From contig JADLAT010000001.1 of the NCBI GenBank assembly GCA_020848095.1, forward strand, positions 1 through 39,035: DNA of 39,035 nt, in the 5' to 3' direction. Positions 26,079-34,299 of the stretch are shown here, in pieces (the first letter of the stretch is position 1; each line of letters starts with the position of its first letter). The notes beneath the pieces were generated by a model that ran no database searches, was not told the DNA's origin, and saw only the letters and a list, made by a program, of their open reading frames with translations. A program made the position numbers and the translations under genes. The stretch is from Alphaproteobacteria bacterium. Lineage in GTDB: Bacteria; Pseudomonadota; Alphaproteobacteria; Micavibrionales; Micavibrionaceae.

Positions 26079-27740
26079 ATGAGTGAATATCATCCCCCGA
26101 TCGAAGACATGCAGTTTTTGCTTCATGAGGTTCTTGGCTTTGCGCATGAGGATCTGGACCGGGAGACCACGCAGGCCGTGCTGGAAGAGGCGGCGCGGCT
26201 GGCCTCTGAGGTGCTGGCGCCGTTGAACGCGCAAGGGGATAAGAACGGCAACATGTTAAAGGACGGCGTGGTGACCACCGGGCCGGGTTTTAAGGAAGCC
26301 TATGCCCGCTATTGCGAGGGCGGCTGGAACGCGGTCCCCTTTCCGCCCGCTTATGGGGGGCAGGGCCTGCCCTGGGCGCTGGCCTTTCCGGTTCAGGAAA
26401 TGTGGCAGGGCGCGAATTTATCCTTTGGCCTGTGTCCGCTCCTTAATCAGGGCGCGGTCGAGGCGATTTTGCATCATGGATCGCACGCGCAAAAAGAGCA
26501 TTATCTGCCGCGTCTTATCGCGGGGACGTGGACAGGCACGATGAATTTAACCGAGCCGCAGGCCGGGTCCGATCTGGGGCTTTTGAAAACCAGAGCCGAA
26601 CCGGACGGGGCGCAGGGCTATAAAATCACCGGCCAGAAGATTTTCATCACCTATGGTGAACACGATATGGCGGAGAATATTATTCATCTGGTGCTGGCCC
26701 GTTTGCCGGACGCGCCGGAAGATGTGCGGGGCATATCCCTGTTTGTCGTGCCAAAAATTCTCGAGGACGGGACACGGAACCATGTGGAATGTATCGGGCT
26801 TGAGCATAAATTGGGTATTCATGCCTCCCCCACCTGCACGATGGAGTTTTCCGGCGCTAGAGGCTATTTGATCGGTGAGGCGCATCAGGGCCTGAAATAC
26901 ATGTTCACCATGATGAACAATGCCCGGCTTTCGGTCGGGCTTCAGGGCGTGGCGATTGCCGAACATGCGTATCAGCATGCGTTGGCCTATGCGCGGGAGC
27001 GGGTGCAGGGCAAGGATTACAAAACCGGTCAGCGCGTAAGCATTGCCGCCCATACCGATGTGAAACGCATGCTGCTGTCCATGCGGGCGCAAGTTGAGGC
27101 GGGGCGGGCACTGGCGATTGAGGCGGTGCTGGCGCTCGATGCCGGAGACAGGGCGCGGGTGGATGTTATGACACCCATCGTCAAGGCATGGTGTACGGAT
27201 ATGGCCGTTGAAGTGGCCTCGCTCGGCGTGCAGGTTTTTGGTGGCGCGGGTTTCATCGAGGAAGCGGGCGCGGCGCAGTTTTATCGTGATGCGCGGATTT
27301 TGCCGATTTACGAAGGCACGAACGGGATTCAGGCGCTGGATTTTGCCTTTCGCAAGACCATCCGTGATGGTGGTGCGGCAAGCCGGGAATACATACAGAC
27401 ATTGAAAACACGCGTTCGGGCCGAGGATGCGCTGCAATTTGAAGCGCATTTCACCGCGCTGGAAAACACGATTGCCGCGCTGGTGGAGGCCGGAAATCAG
27501 GGCAATCACGATCTGGTCGAGGCCATGGCCGCGCCAGCCCTTAAGGCTTTGGGCATCATTGCGGGCGGGGCGCTTTTATCGGCCTGTATCGCGGCGCTGG
27601 GCGAGAGGGAAGACGATTTTGCACGGCAAAAGCGTCAAAGCGCAGAATTTTTTATCGGCAATATTCTCCCGATGGCCGCCGGGCATCTGGCCGCCGCTTT
27701 GCAGGGATCGCAGATTCTTTGTCAAGCTGAAGGGTTCTAA
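26079..27740 (+). CDS. Acyl-CoA dehydrogenase, DmdC/long-form type
   Basis: A 553-residue flavoprotein that oxidises acyl-CoA thioesters at C2-C3, passing electrons to ETF. It begins MSEYHPPIEDMQFLLHEVLG, the N-terminal extension of the roughly 590-residue subgroup that includes DmdC. It shows TMNLTEPQAGSDLGLLKT (flavin-site motif), GLEHKLGIHASPTCTMEFSG, the VQVFGGAGFIEEAGAAQFYR segment and RILPIYEGTNGIQALDF, whose Glu is the likely catalytic base. It is somewhat shorter than typical subgroup members. Substrate not predictable. Divergent from the transglycosylase gene and convergent with the next. Confidence 0.92.
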   Translation: MSEYHPPIEDMQFLLHEVLGFAHEDLDRETTQAVLEEAARLASEVLAPLNAQGDKNGNMLKDGVVTTGPGFKEAYARYCEGGWNAVPFPPAYGGQGLPWALAFPVQEMWQGANLSFGLCPLLNQGAVEAILHHGSHAQKEHYLPRLIAGTWTGTMNLTEPQAGSDLGLLKTRAEPDGAQGYKITGQKIFITYGEHDMAENIIHLVLARLPDAPEDVRGISLFVVPKILEDGTRNHVECIGLEHKLGIHASPTCTMEFSGARGYLIGEAHQGLKYMFTMMNNARLSVGLQGVAIAEHAYQHALAYARERVQGKDYKTGQRVSIAAHTDVKRMLLSMRAQVEAGRALAIEAVLALDAGDRARVDVMTPIVKAWCTDMAVEVASLGVQVFGGAGFIEEAGAAQFYRDARILPIYEGTNGIQALDFAFRKTIRDGGAASREYIQTLKTRVRAEDALQFEAHFTALENTIAALVEAGNQGNHDLVEAMAAPALKALGIIAGGALLSACIAALGEREDDFARQKRQSAEFFIGNILPMAAGHLAAALQGSQILCQAEGF

Positions 27741-27758
27741 TCTTATTTTTCCTCTTTT

Positions 27759-28316
27759 TTACTCCTGCGGGACGTAGTGATAAAGCTTGCGCGCCAGTGC
27801 GGGATCATTGCAGGAAACCATGGCTTGTGTTTGATAGCGGACCATTGTTCGGGAATTGATCGGTGGGCGCAGGCCATCCATAAGGCGGACATAGGAATTG
27901 GCAACGCAGGTGCAATAGATCTCCGGGTCTGTGCCTGGCTGAAAGGAGGCCGCGCGGTTCAGGCAGGCATTATAAATGGTGCCCGCCGCTTGCGTGGCGT
28001 CGCGGCATTCCCCTAAAACGGAAAGAGAGATTGAGCTGCCCGGTGGGATTGGGCCTTCGGTCACGCGTTTCTTAAGATAGGCCAAAGACAGACATTGGCA
28101 GTCATAATATTGCGTCATATTCCTGTCGGCGGCGCAGCGGTCATTGAAGGCCATCGCCTCAGTCAGGTATTTTTCGGGAACGGTCCGCATGTCCAAAGGC
28201 GGTGGCTCTGTCGTGAGGGGATCGTTCGCCTGCTGCGCGCGCGCTCCGGCGACAAACCCCAGCTGCACAAGGAAAAGCCCCAGTATAAAAATTTTTTGAA
28301 TATGTCTCATCCTCAT
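27759..28316 (-). CDS. Unrecognised exported Cys-rich protein, 185 residues
   Basis: A clear signal peptide (KIFILGLFLVQLGFVAGARA, cleavage near ARA-QQ) precedes a mature part of about 158 residues with eight cysteines, including YYDCQCLS and EIYCTCVAN pairs, suggesting several disulfides in the periplasm. The pattern (FNDRCAADRNMTQYYDCQC, then LGECRDA, then YNACLNRAA) suggests an internally duplicated small domain. I do not recognise the family. It starts at ATG 28316 and is divergent from the DUF299 gene, whose start lies about 120 bases away. Confidence 0.75.
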   Translation of the reverse strand: MRMRHIQKIFILGLFLVQLGFVAGARAQQANDPLTTEPPPLDMRTVPEKYLTEAMAFNDRCAADRNMTQYYDCQCLSLAYLKKRVTEGPIPPGSSISLSVLGECRDATQAAGTIYNACLNRAASFQPGTDPEIYCTCVANSYVRLMDGLRPPINSRTMVRYQTQAMVSCNDPALARKLYHYVPQE

Positions 28317-28437
28317 GATTTATCTTAACATTTCCTGCGCTGGAAAGGGAAGTGGAGAAGCGGGTGGAATTTTCTTTCCTGATTCGGCGATCCTGCTAGG
28401 ATGGGCGCATAAAAAACCGATACACAGAAGAACAGGC

Positions 28438-29373
28438 ATGGACGGCGGCGAAGACAATATGTTTGAGGATTCCTACGCAGAGGATCCCGATGACCACATA
28501 GAGCAGCCCGAAAAACGGGTTTTTTATGTTCATCTGGTCTCTGATGCGACGGGCACAACCCTGCTGGGGCTGGCGCGGGCCTGTCTGGCCCAGTTTGAGC
28601 ATATCGAGCCGGTGCAGAAATTCTGGCCGCTGATCCGCTCTGTACGGCAGCTGGAAAAAATTCTGCTCTCCATCCGGAAAAATCCCGGCCCGGTGATTTT
28701 TACCTTTGTCGATAACAAGATGCGCTATCGTTTGCAGGAATTTTGCGATGAAATCGGCGTGCCGTGCGTAGCGGTGCTGGACCCAATCATGCGGTCACTT
28801 TCCACCTATCTGGGGGCGCACGCCAAAGGTGTTCCGGGTTTACAGCATGCGCTGGATGATGCGTATTTCCGGCGTGTGGCGGCAATTGATTACACAATGC
28901 GCCATGATGACGGCAAAACGCTCGATAGTTTGCGGGAGGCCGATGTAATTCTGGTGGGGGTATCGCGAACCTCGAAAACCCCGACTTCGGTTTTTCTGGC
29001 GCGGCGTGGTATCAAGGCGGCCAATATTCCGCTGGTGCCCGGTGTTGAGGTTCCGGATGAGAAATTCTCTCTGGAGGAGCCTTTATATGTTGGCCTGACC
29101 GCTACCCCGGACCGGCTGGTGCATTTGCGCCGCTCGCGGATGAATGCGGGAGACCACGATGAGGACGGCAAGGGTGCCCGGTTTGCAGAAAACATGTATA
29201 TGGATCTCGATGCGATCGAGGAGGAAATCCGAAAGGGCCGCCGGTTATTCAGCAAGAAAAACTGGCCGGTGATTGACGTGACAAGACGATCAATCGAGGA
29301 AACCGCTGCGGAGATTATGGGTCTGTTGCAGGCGCGGCAGGAAAAACAGGAATTACCACCCAAAGGGGATTAA
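28438..29373 (+). CDS. PEP synthase / pyruvate phosphate dikinase regulatory protein (DUF299 family)
   Basis: A bifunctional serine/threonine kinase and pyrophosphorylase that switches pyruvate phosphate dikinase or PEP synthase off and on by ADP-dependent phosphorylation. Visible motifs are YVHLVSDATGTTLLGLARAC at the start of the domain, the P-loop-like ILVGVSRTSKTPTSVFLARR and the GLTATPDRLVHLRRSRMNAG segment. The frame is open from 28315; ATG 28438 (MDGGEDNMFEDSY) or 28459 are the sensible starts and both leave an acidic leader before the domain. This gene begins the conserved DUF299-maf-aroE-coaE-dnaQ block, the right flank of the origin in Caulobacter. Confidence 0.93.
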   Translation: MDGGEDNMFEDSYAEDPDDHIEQPEKRVFYVHLVSDATGTTLLGLARACLAQFEHIEPVQKFWPLIRSVRQLEKILLSIRKNPGPVIFTFVDNKMRYRLQEFCDEIGVPCVAVLDPIMRSLSTYLGAHAKGVPGLQHALDDAYFRRVAAIDYTMRHDDGKTLDSLREADVILVGVSRTSKTPTSVFLARRGIKAANIPLVPGVEVPDEKFSLEEPLYVGLTATPDRLVHLRRSRMNAGDHDEDGKGARFAENMYMDLDAIEEEIRKGRRLFSKKNWPVIDVTRRSIEETAAEIMGLLQARQEKQELPPKGD

Positions 29374-29381
29374 AGAGCCGG

Positions 29382-30011
29382 ATGAGCGCAGGAAAAGAAA
29401 AAACACGTCTTATACTGGCCTCTCAAAGCCGGGCGCGGCAGGAAATGCTGCACGCTGCCGGGCTTGTGTTTGAGAGCATCCCGGCGCAAATTGATGAGGA
29501 GGCCCTGACCCGAAAATGGCAGGGTGAGGGGGTTGCGGCGCAGGACATTGCCGAAAAACTGGCCGAAGAAAAGGCCGTTTATATCGCGCGGACAAATCCC
29601 GGCGCTTTAGTAATTGGCGCAGATCAGGTTCTGGAATGCGGCGGGGTCTTGCTTTCCAAGGCGCTGGATGCCGGCGAGGCCAGAGAGAAGCTCCGCGCCC
29701 TGCGCGGAAAAACGCATCATTTGATTTCCGCTTTTACACTGGTAAGGGATGGCGAAATTCTCTGCGCGGAAACGCAAAGCGCCCGTTTAACGATGCGTGA
29801 TTTTGACGAGGGGTTTTTGGAAAGTTATTGCCAAAAAGCGGGCGATGCCCTGACCAAAAATGTGGGCGCGTACGCGCTGGAGGGGCCGGGTGTGCATTTG
29901 TTTGAAAAGATTGAAGGCGATTATTTCACCATTTTGGGATTGCCGTTATTGCCGCTGTTGAAGCAGTTGCGCACGCATCACAATATTGATCTGGAAGGCG
30001 GTTGCGCATGA
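29382..30011 (+). CDS. Maf/YceF family nucleoside triphosphate pyrophosphatase
   Basis: A 209-residue Maf protein, which hydrolyses non-canonical or regular nucleoside triphosphates to monophosphates. The N-terminal LILASQSRARQEMLHAAGL, EKLAEEKAVYIART, VIGADQVLECGG and LTKNVGAYALEGPGVHLFEK motifs are all present. ATG 29382 follows the previous stop by eight bases with AAAGAG upstream, and its stop overlaps aroE (ATGA). Subtype (dTTP/UTP or 7-methyl-GTP preference) cannot be set safely by eye. Confidence 0.93.
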   Translation: MSAGKEKTRLILASQSRARQEMLHAAGLVFESIPAQIDEEALTRKWQGEGVAAQDIAEKLAEEKAVYIARTNPGALVIGADQVLECGGVLLSKALDAGEAREKLRALRGKTHHLISAFTLVRDGEILCAETQSARLTMRDFDEGFLESYCQKAGDALTKNVGAYALEGPGVHLFEKIEGDYFTILGLPLLPLLKQLRTHHNIDLEGGCA

Positions 30012-30835
30012 GCGGCGCGTTCATAAAAGCCGCCGTGATCGGCCATCCGGTTCGGCACAGCAAATCGCCCTTAATTCATAATTACTGGATTGAGAAATAC
30101 GCCTTGCAAGGCTCTTACGAGGCAATTGATCTGGCGCCTGTGGATTTGGCCTTTGGGATAAAGCGCCTGATCGAAGAGGGGTATAGCGGCTTTAACCTGA
30201 CGGTCCCGCATAAAGAAGCGGCTATGGGGCTTTGCAATGAAATTGAGGAAGCGGCCCTGCGCATTGGTGCGGTGAATACGCTCGTCGTGGAAGAAACCGG
30301 GCGCATACGGGGGCTAAATACGGATTCTTACGGCTTCACCGCCAATATTGCACAGAAAAAGCCCGGCTTTTTTATGAGCGGCAAAACGGCGCTGGTTCTG
30401 GGGGCGGGCGGCGCTGCGCGGGCGGTGATTGATGGGCTGCGGGCGCATGAAGTCTCTCGTATCCTCCTGACCAACCGCACGCGGGAAAAGGCGCTGGCGC
30501 TAGCCGCCGGGGCGCAGGATATCGAAGTGATTCTTTGGGAGGAAAAGGACAAGGCGCTGGCGGCGGTAGAGATCCTCATTAACACGACCTCTCTGGGGAT
30601 GAGCGGCCAGCCGCCGCTGACGATAGATTTAAAGCATTTACCGGCGGAAGCGCTGGTGAGCGATATTGTCTATGCGCCGCTTATGACCCCGCTTTTGCAG
30701 GAGGCACAAATGCGCGGAAATCCGGCGGTAACCGGGATCGGGATGCTGCTGCATCAGGCTCGCCCGGCTTTTGAGGCGTGGTTTGGCGTTTTGCCGGATG
30801 TGGATGAAACGCTGGAACGGATGGTTTTGCGATGA
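30008..30835 (+). CDS. aroE: Shikimate dehydrogenase AroE
   Basis: Reduces 3-dehydroshikimate to shikimate with NADPH in aromatic amino acid synthesis. The 275-residue product has the substrate site VIGHPVRHSKSPLIHNYW, NLTVPHKEAAM (catalytic Lys), GAVNTLVVEE, GLNTDSYGF and the dinucleotide motif LVLGAGGAARAVIDGL, ending with GIGMLLHQARPAFEAWFG. ATG 30008 overlaps the maf stop by four bases; a TTG two codons upstream is open but unnecessary. Its own stop overlaps coaE the same way. Confidence 0.96.
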   Translation: MSGAFIKAAVIGHPVRHSKSPLIHNYWIEKYALQGSYEAIDLAPVDLAFGIKRLIEEGYSGFNLTVPHKEAAMGLCNEIEEAALRIGAVNTLVVEETGRIRGLNTDSYGFTANIAQKKPGFFMSGKTALVLGAGGAARAVIDGLRAHEVSRILLTNRTREKALALAAGAQDIEVILWEEKDKALAAVEILINTTSLGMSGQPPLTIDLKHLPAEALVSDIVYAPLMTPLLQEAQMRGNPAVTGIGMLLHQARPAFEAWFGVLPDVDETLERMVLR

Positions 30836-31542
30836 TCGTAATCGGCGTGACAGGCTCCATTGGTATGGGAAAATCCATGGCGGGCGCGATGTTGGAGAAG
30901 CTGGGTGTGCCGGTGCATGACGCGGATTCACAGGTTCACCAGCTTTTACGGCCCGGCAGCCCGGCATGGCCGGAATTTACCGCCGCTTTCCCGCATTTTC
31001 GTTATCCGCAGATCTATACCGGGCGCGGATTCTGGTTTTTCAGGCAAAGGGGTGCCACAGGGGTAAATCGGGCCGCTTTGGGCCGAATCGTTTTTGCCGA
31101 TCAGGAAGAAAGAGCGCGGCTGGAGGGGGTTTTACACCCGCATGTGCAGGCCGCGCAGCGCGAATTTATCCGTAGGCAGCAAAGGCTGGGCCGCAAGATG
31201 GTGGCGCTGGACATTCCCTTGCTGTTTGAAACCGGCGCACAAAACCGGGTCGATTATACCCTGACGGTGAGCGCCCCGGCCCATGTGCAAAGGGCCCGCG
31301 TTCTGGCCCGTCCCGGTATGACGCCGGAGAAGTTTGAGGCGGTTCTGGCGCGCCAGATGCCCGATGCGGAAAAACGTGCCCGGTGCGATTTTGTGGTGCA
31401 TAGCGGGCTGGGTCGTGCGCAGATGATGCGGGAGCTGCAGAGTATTCTACAAACGATCAGAACAAATGCAGCCAAGGCAAATTCGGCGGGGCAGGAAATG
31501 TCCCCCATGAGCAAGAGAACTATGGACAGGAGCACTTTATAA
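30832..31542 (+). CDS. coaE: Dephospho-CoA kinase CoaE
   Basis: Phosphorylates the 3'-hydroxyl of dephospho-CoA, the last step of coenzyme A synthesis. The P-loop GVTGSIGMGKSMAG and the DADSQVHQLL substrate motif are at the N-terminus. VALDIPLLFETGAQNRVDYT and ARQMPDAEKRARCDFVV are the other family marks. At 236 residues it is some 30 longer than usual, through a Ser- and Lys-rich tail after SILQTIRTN. It overlaps aroE by four bases and is followed by dnaQ after three. Confidence 0.95.
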   Translation: MIVIGVTGSIGMGKSMAGAMLEKLGVPVHDADSQVHQLLRPGSPAWPEFTAAFPHFRYPQIYTGRGFWFFRQRGATGVNRAALGRIVFADQEERARLEGVLHPHVQAAQREFIRRQQRLGRKMVALDIPLLFETGAQNRVDYTLTVSAPAHVQRARVLARPGMTPEKFEAVLARQMPDAEKRARCDFVVHSGLGRAQMMRELQSILQTIRTNAAKANSAGQEMSPMSKRTMDRSTL

Positions 31543-31545
31543 GGA

Positions 31546-32259
31546 ATGACCGATATAAAAGAAATTGTTCTGGATACCGAAACCACGGGTATGGACCCGG
31601 CCAATGGTGATCGCATCGTCGAGATTGGCGGGGTGGAGCTGGTAAATCATATTCCGACCGGGCGCGTTTTTCAGGTCTATATCAATCCCGAGCGCGAGGT
31701 GCCCGCCGAGGCCATAGCCGTTCACGGCATTACCAATGAGTTTTTGGCCGATAAACCGGTGTTCTCGCAGGTATATTCGGAGTTTCTGGAGTTTATTACG
31801 GGCGCAAAGCTGGTTATTCACAATGCGGCGTTTGATATGAAATTTTTGAACTGGGAGCTGGGGCAGGTCGGTCATAAGGCTTTGAGCTGGGCCGGTGTGA
31901 TTGATACACTGGCCATTGCGCGCAAGAAATTTCCGGGAAGTCCGGCCAGTCTGGACGCACTCTGCCGCCGTTTTGGCATAGACAATACAAACCGGGTCTA
32001 TCACGGCGCTTTACTGGATTCCGAATTGCTGGCCGAGGTCTATCTGGAGCTTTTGGGCGGACGCCAGCACGGTCTGGGCCTCTCCGGACGGGGGGAGAGT
32101 GGCGCGGCGGGGGAGGCAGAAAATATTTCGAGCGTTCAGCGCCCTTATAAAGAGCCGCGTATTTTTGAGCCGTCTGCTGAGGAACTGGCCGCGCATGAGG
32201 CATTTTTAGAGACGCTGAAAGACCCGTTATGGCGAAAATTGAAGAACGTGGATAACTGA
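31546..32259 (+). CDS. dnaQ: DNA polymerase III epsilon subunit (3'-5' proofreading exonuclease) DnaQ
   Basis: The 237-residue DEDDh exonuclease that proofreads for the replicase. Exo I is IVLDTETTGMDP, Exo II LVIHNAAFDMKFLN, and Exo III NRVYHGALLDSELLAEVYLE with the general-base His and final Asp. The C-terminal about 60 residues, after the catalytic domain, would bind the polymerase alpha subunit. ATG 31546 is only three bases past the coaE stop and the AAGGA directly abuts it, so translation is probably coupled to coaE. Last gene of the housekeeping block before the dot locus. Confidence 0.95.
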   Translation: MTDIKEIVLDTETTGMDPANGDRIVEIGGVELVNHIPTGRVFQVYINPEREVPAEAIAVHGITNEFLADKPVFSQVYSEFLEFITGAKLVIHNAAFDMKFLNWELGQVGHKALSWAGVIDTLAIARKKFPGSPASLDALCRRFGIDNTNRVYHGALLDSELLAEVYLELLGGRQHGLGLSGRGESGAAGEAENISSVQRPYKEPRIFEPSAEELAAHEAFLETLKDPLWRKLKNVDN

Positions 32260-32335
32260 ACGGTTGAGTCCGCGCATTTTTTCCTCCAATATGATTCGCA
32301 AATATGCGTTTTAGAATATAAAGAGCCGGAATTTT

Positions 32336-33043
32336 ATGAGCCTCATGGGTAAGAATAAAAAGAATGTAGCCGCCGCCGCGCCCGTTACCGGGCCGTCTGA
32401 GGGTGATGCGCCGGAAAACGATACCAGCGGTCTGGGTCGGGTTATCGTTCGTAATGAATTCTATCGCGACGGATACCGGAGCCTTTTACGGCTGGCAACG
32501 CTTCAGGGGATTGTCATTCTGGCGCTTTTGGGGGCGATGTATTTCGTTATTCAGGTTCATCAGCCGGAAAACAGATATTTTGCAACGACGGAAGATGGGC
32601 GGCTTGTGCCCATGGTGCCGCTGAACGAGCCGAATATGAGCACGCCCGCGCTGATGTCCTGGGTTGCACAGGCTGCAACCGAAGTGATGACATTTGGCTT
32701 CAACGATTATCGTCGCCGGTTACAGGAATCCTCGCGGAGCTTTACGCGGCGGGGCTGGGAAAGTTTCACACAGGCGCTTTCGCGCTCCCGTATTATTGAG
32801 ATGGTTGAGGCAAACCAGCAGGTCGTGACCGCAGCGCCGCAGGGTGCGCCGATTATTATTTCTGAAGGGCTGGTGGCTGGCCGTTATCAATGGCAGATAC
32901 AAATGCCGCTGATTCTGACATACCAGTCGGGCGCACGGACCAGAACAGATAATCTTTTGATTACGCTGGTTGTTGTCCGAGTTCCTCGGCTTGAAAGCTC
33001 AAATGGAATCGGAATAGAGCAATGGATTGCGGTTGCCCGTTAA
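32336..33043 (+). CDS. dotI: Type IVB secretion inner-membrane protein DotI/IcmL
   Basis: A 235-residue protein with a cytoplasmic N-terminus, one membrane helix (LRLATLQGIVILALLGAMYF) and a periplasmic domain of the DotI/IcmL/TraM type: NRYFATTEDGRLVPMVPLNE, then LMSWVAQAATEVMTFGFNDY, and the late QWQIQMPLILTYQSGARTRT followed by LLITLVVVRVPRLESSNGIG. DotI forms part of the inner-membrane platform of Dot/Icm and IncI conjugation machines. It is first in a plus-strand run whose order matches Legionella icmL-icmK-icmE-icmG-icmC. The 76-base gap after dnaQ may hold a promoter; no clear one is seen. Confidence 0.93.
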   Translation: MSLMGKNKKNVAAAAPVTGPSEGDAPENDTSGLGRVIVRNEFYRDGYRSLLRLATLQGIVILALLGAMYFVIQVHQPENRYFATTEDGRLVPMVPLNEPNMSTPALMSWVAQAATEVMTFGFNDYRRRLQESSRSFTRRGWESFTQALSRSRIIEMVEANQQVVTAAPQGAPIIISEGLVAGRYQWQIQMPLILTYQSGARTRTDNLLITLVVVRVPRLESSNGIGIEQWIAVAR

Positions 33044-33201
33044 TTTCAAGGACTCTGTGGTTATTTATGGTATTTTGCATTTTGAATGGTGACAGTTTCT
33101 CTTTAGGCGGTTATCTTGGGAACTCACGGGCCGTTCCGGCTATAAAACCTGTATCACGGATGAGTAATTCTAAAGCCATGACCCTTGTTTTGGATAAAAT
33201 A

Positions 33202-34299
33202 ATGAAAAATCAGCGGCTGGTTGCTGCGGTTTTTATTTTGGGTTTGAGCTTTACGGCGCAGGCACAGGCACAAATGCCGCAGTTGCCCGGCGAGCAGGCC
33301 CGGCCCGCAGATTTGATTCCCAGCCTGCCGGGGGATGACCTGATGGCGGGATCGCAATCCGGACCGCAGGAAAACGCGCCGCCGCCCTTGCCCTCATCAA
33401 GTGCTTTACCCGCAGGATCGAATAACAGCGCCTTTTCTTTTGATGATGACTCCTTCAGCTTTGATAAATCGCCCGATCAGGTTAAGGAAAAAACCCGTAA
33501 CGAAGCTTTTGATGCGGCCCTTCAGGGGCTTTTGCCTTTGCGGCCTGAGGAAATTCGTACGCTTCTTGAGCGTTTTGATCGCACGCAGGAATCTGTTGAG
33601 GTGCCTATTTACCCCGCGCCCACGGCTGAAGTGGCGGTGCAGAACATCAGCCTTGACCCCGGCGCGAAGCCTGCGGTTGTGAAGCTGGCCTATGGCCATG
33701 TCAGCACTGTATCTTTTCTGGATGTGACGGGCGCCCCCTGGCCGGTGCAGGATATAAGCTGGGCCGGTAATTTTCAGGTGATGGAGGCCGTAAAGGCCAC
33801 GGACGGCTTTACGCATATGTTCCGTATATCGCCACAATCCGAATTTGCCTATGGGAACATGTCCATATCACTGGTGGGGTTAAAAACACCTGTGATTATC
33901 ACACTGGAGACAGGTCGGGATAAGGTTCATTACCGTTTCGATGCGATTATTTCCGATTATGGTCCTCTGGCCGAAGCGCCCCTGATTGCCGCCGGGATCA
34001 CCACCACGGCCGGCAGTACAGATATGGCCTCTGTTCTTGAGGGTGCGGTGCCAAGCAGCGCGGTGCGTCTGGGCGTGGATGGCGTGGATGGCCGGACATC
34101 GGCCTATCGTTTGAATCAGCGCGTGTACGTACGTACGCCGTTGACATTGCTGTCCCCGGGCTGGAGCAGTTCCGTGGCGTCTGCTGACGGCACGCATGTT
34201 TATGAAATTGATGATGCGCCCGTTTTGCTTTTGTCCGATCGCGGACGCATGGTAAGGGCCAGATTATCTGATCGCGAGGGCTTGAAAATCGATGAGTGA
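33202..34299 (+). CDS. dotH: Type IVB secretion core-complex protein DotH/IcmK
   Basis: An outer-membrane core component of Dot/Icm-type systems (TraN in IncI). ATG 33202 starts a good signal peptide (MKNQRLVAAVFILGLSFTAQ, cleavage near AQAQA) and gives 365 residues, close to Legionella DotH. ATG 33160 and 33178 are in-frame alternatives. Family marks are EVPIYPAPTAEVAVQNISLD, PAVVKLAYGHVSTVSFLDVT followed by GAPWPVQDI, and the late DKVHYRFDAIISDYGP. A Ser/Asp-rich linker lies at the mature N-terminus. Its end overlaps dotG by eight bases. Confidence 0.92.
   Translation: MKNQRLVAAVFILGLSFTAQAQAQMPQLPGEQARPADLIPSLPGDDLMAGSQSGPQENAPPPLPSSSALPAGSNNSAFSFDDDSFSFDKSPDQVKEKTRNEAFDAALQGLLPLRPEEIRTLLERFDRTQESVEVPIYPAPTAEVAVQNISLDPGAKPAVVKLAYGHVSTVSFLDVTGAPWPVQDISWAGNFQVMEAVKATDGFTHMFRISPQSEFAYGNMSISLVGLKTPVIITLETGRDKVHYRFDAIISDYGPLAEAPLIAAGITTTAGSTDMASVLEGAVPSSAVRLGVDGVDGRTSAYRLNQRVYVRTPLTLLSPGWSSSVASADGTHVYEIDDAPVLLLSDRGRMVRARLSDREGLKIDE

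Noticed and set aside
25956-26234. N-terminal extension of the transglycosylase reading frame
   Set aside because: It overlaps the divergent acyl-CoA dehydrogenase gene and its residues look like antisense coding; ATG 25955 gives a sensible SLT protein.
26547-27509. 320-codon minus-strand open frame opposite the acyl-CoA dehydrogenase gene
   Set aside because: Shadow of a G+C-rich gene; the plus-strand product is an unmistakable enzyme and the antisense product has no recognisable features.
32298-32309. CGCA-AATA-TGCG hairpin followed by TTTT after dnaQ
   Set aside because: A four-base-pair stem is too weak to call a terminator.
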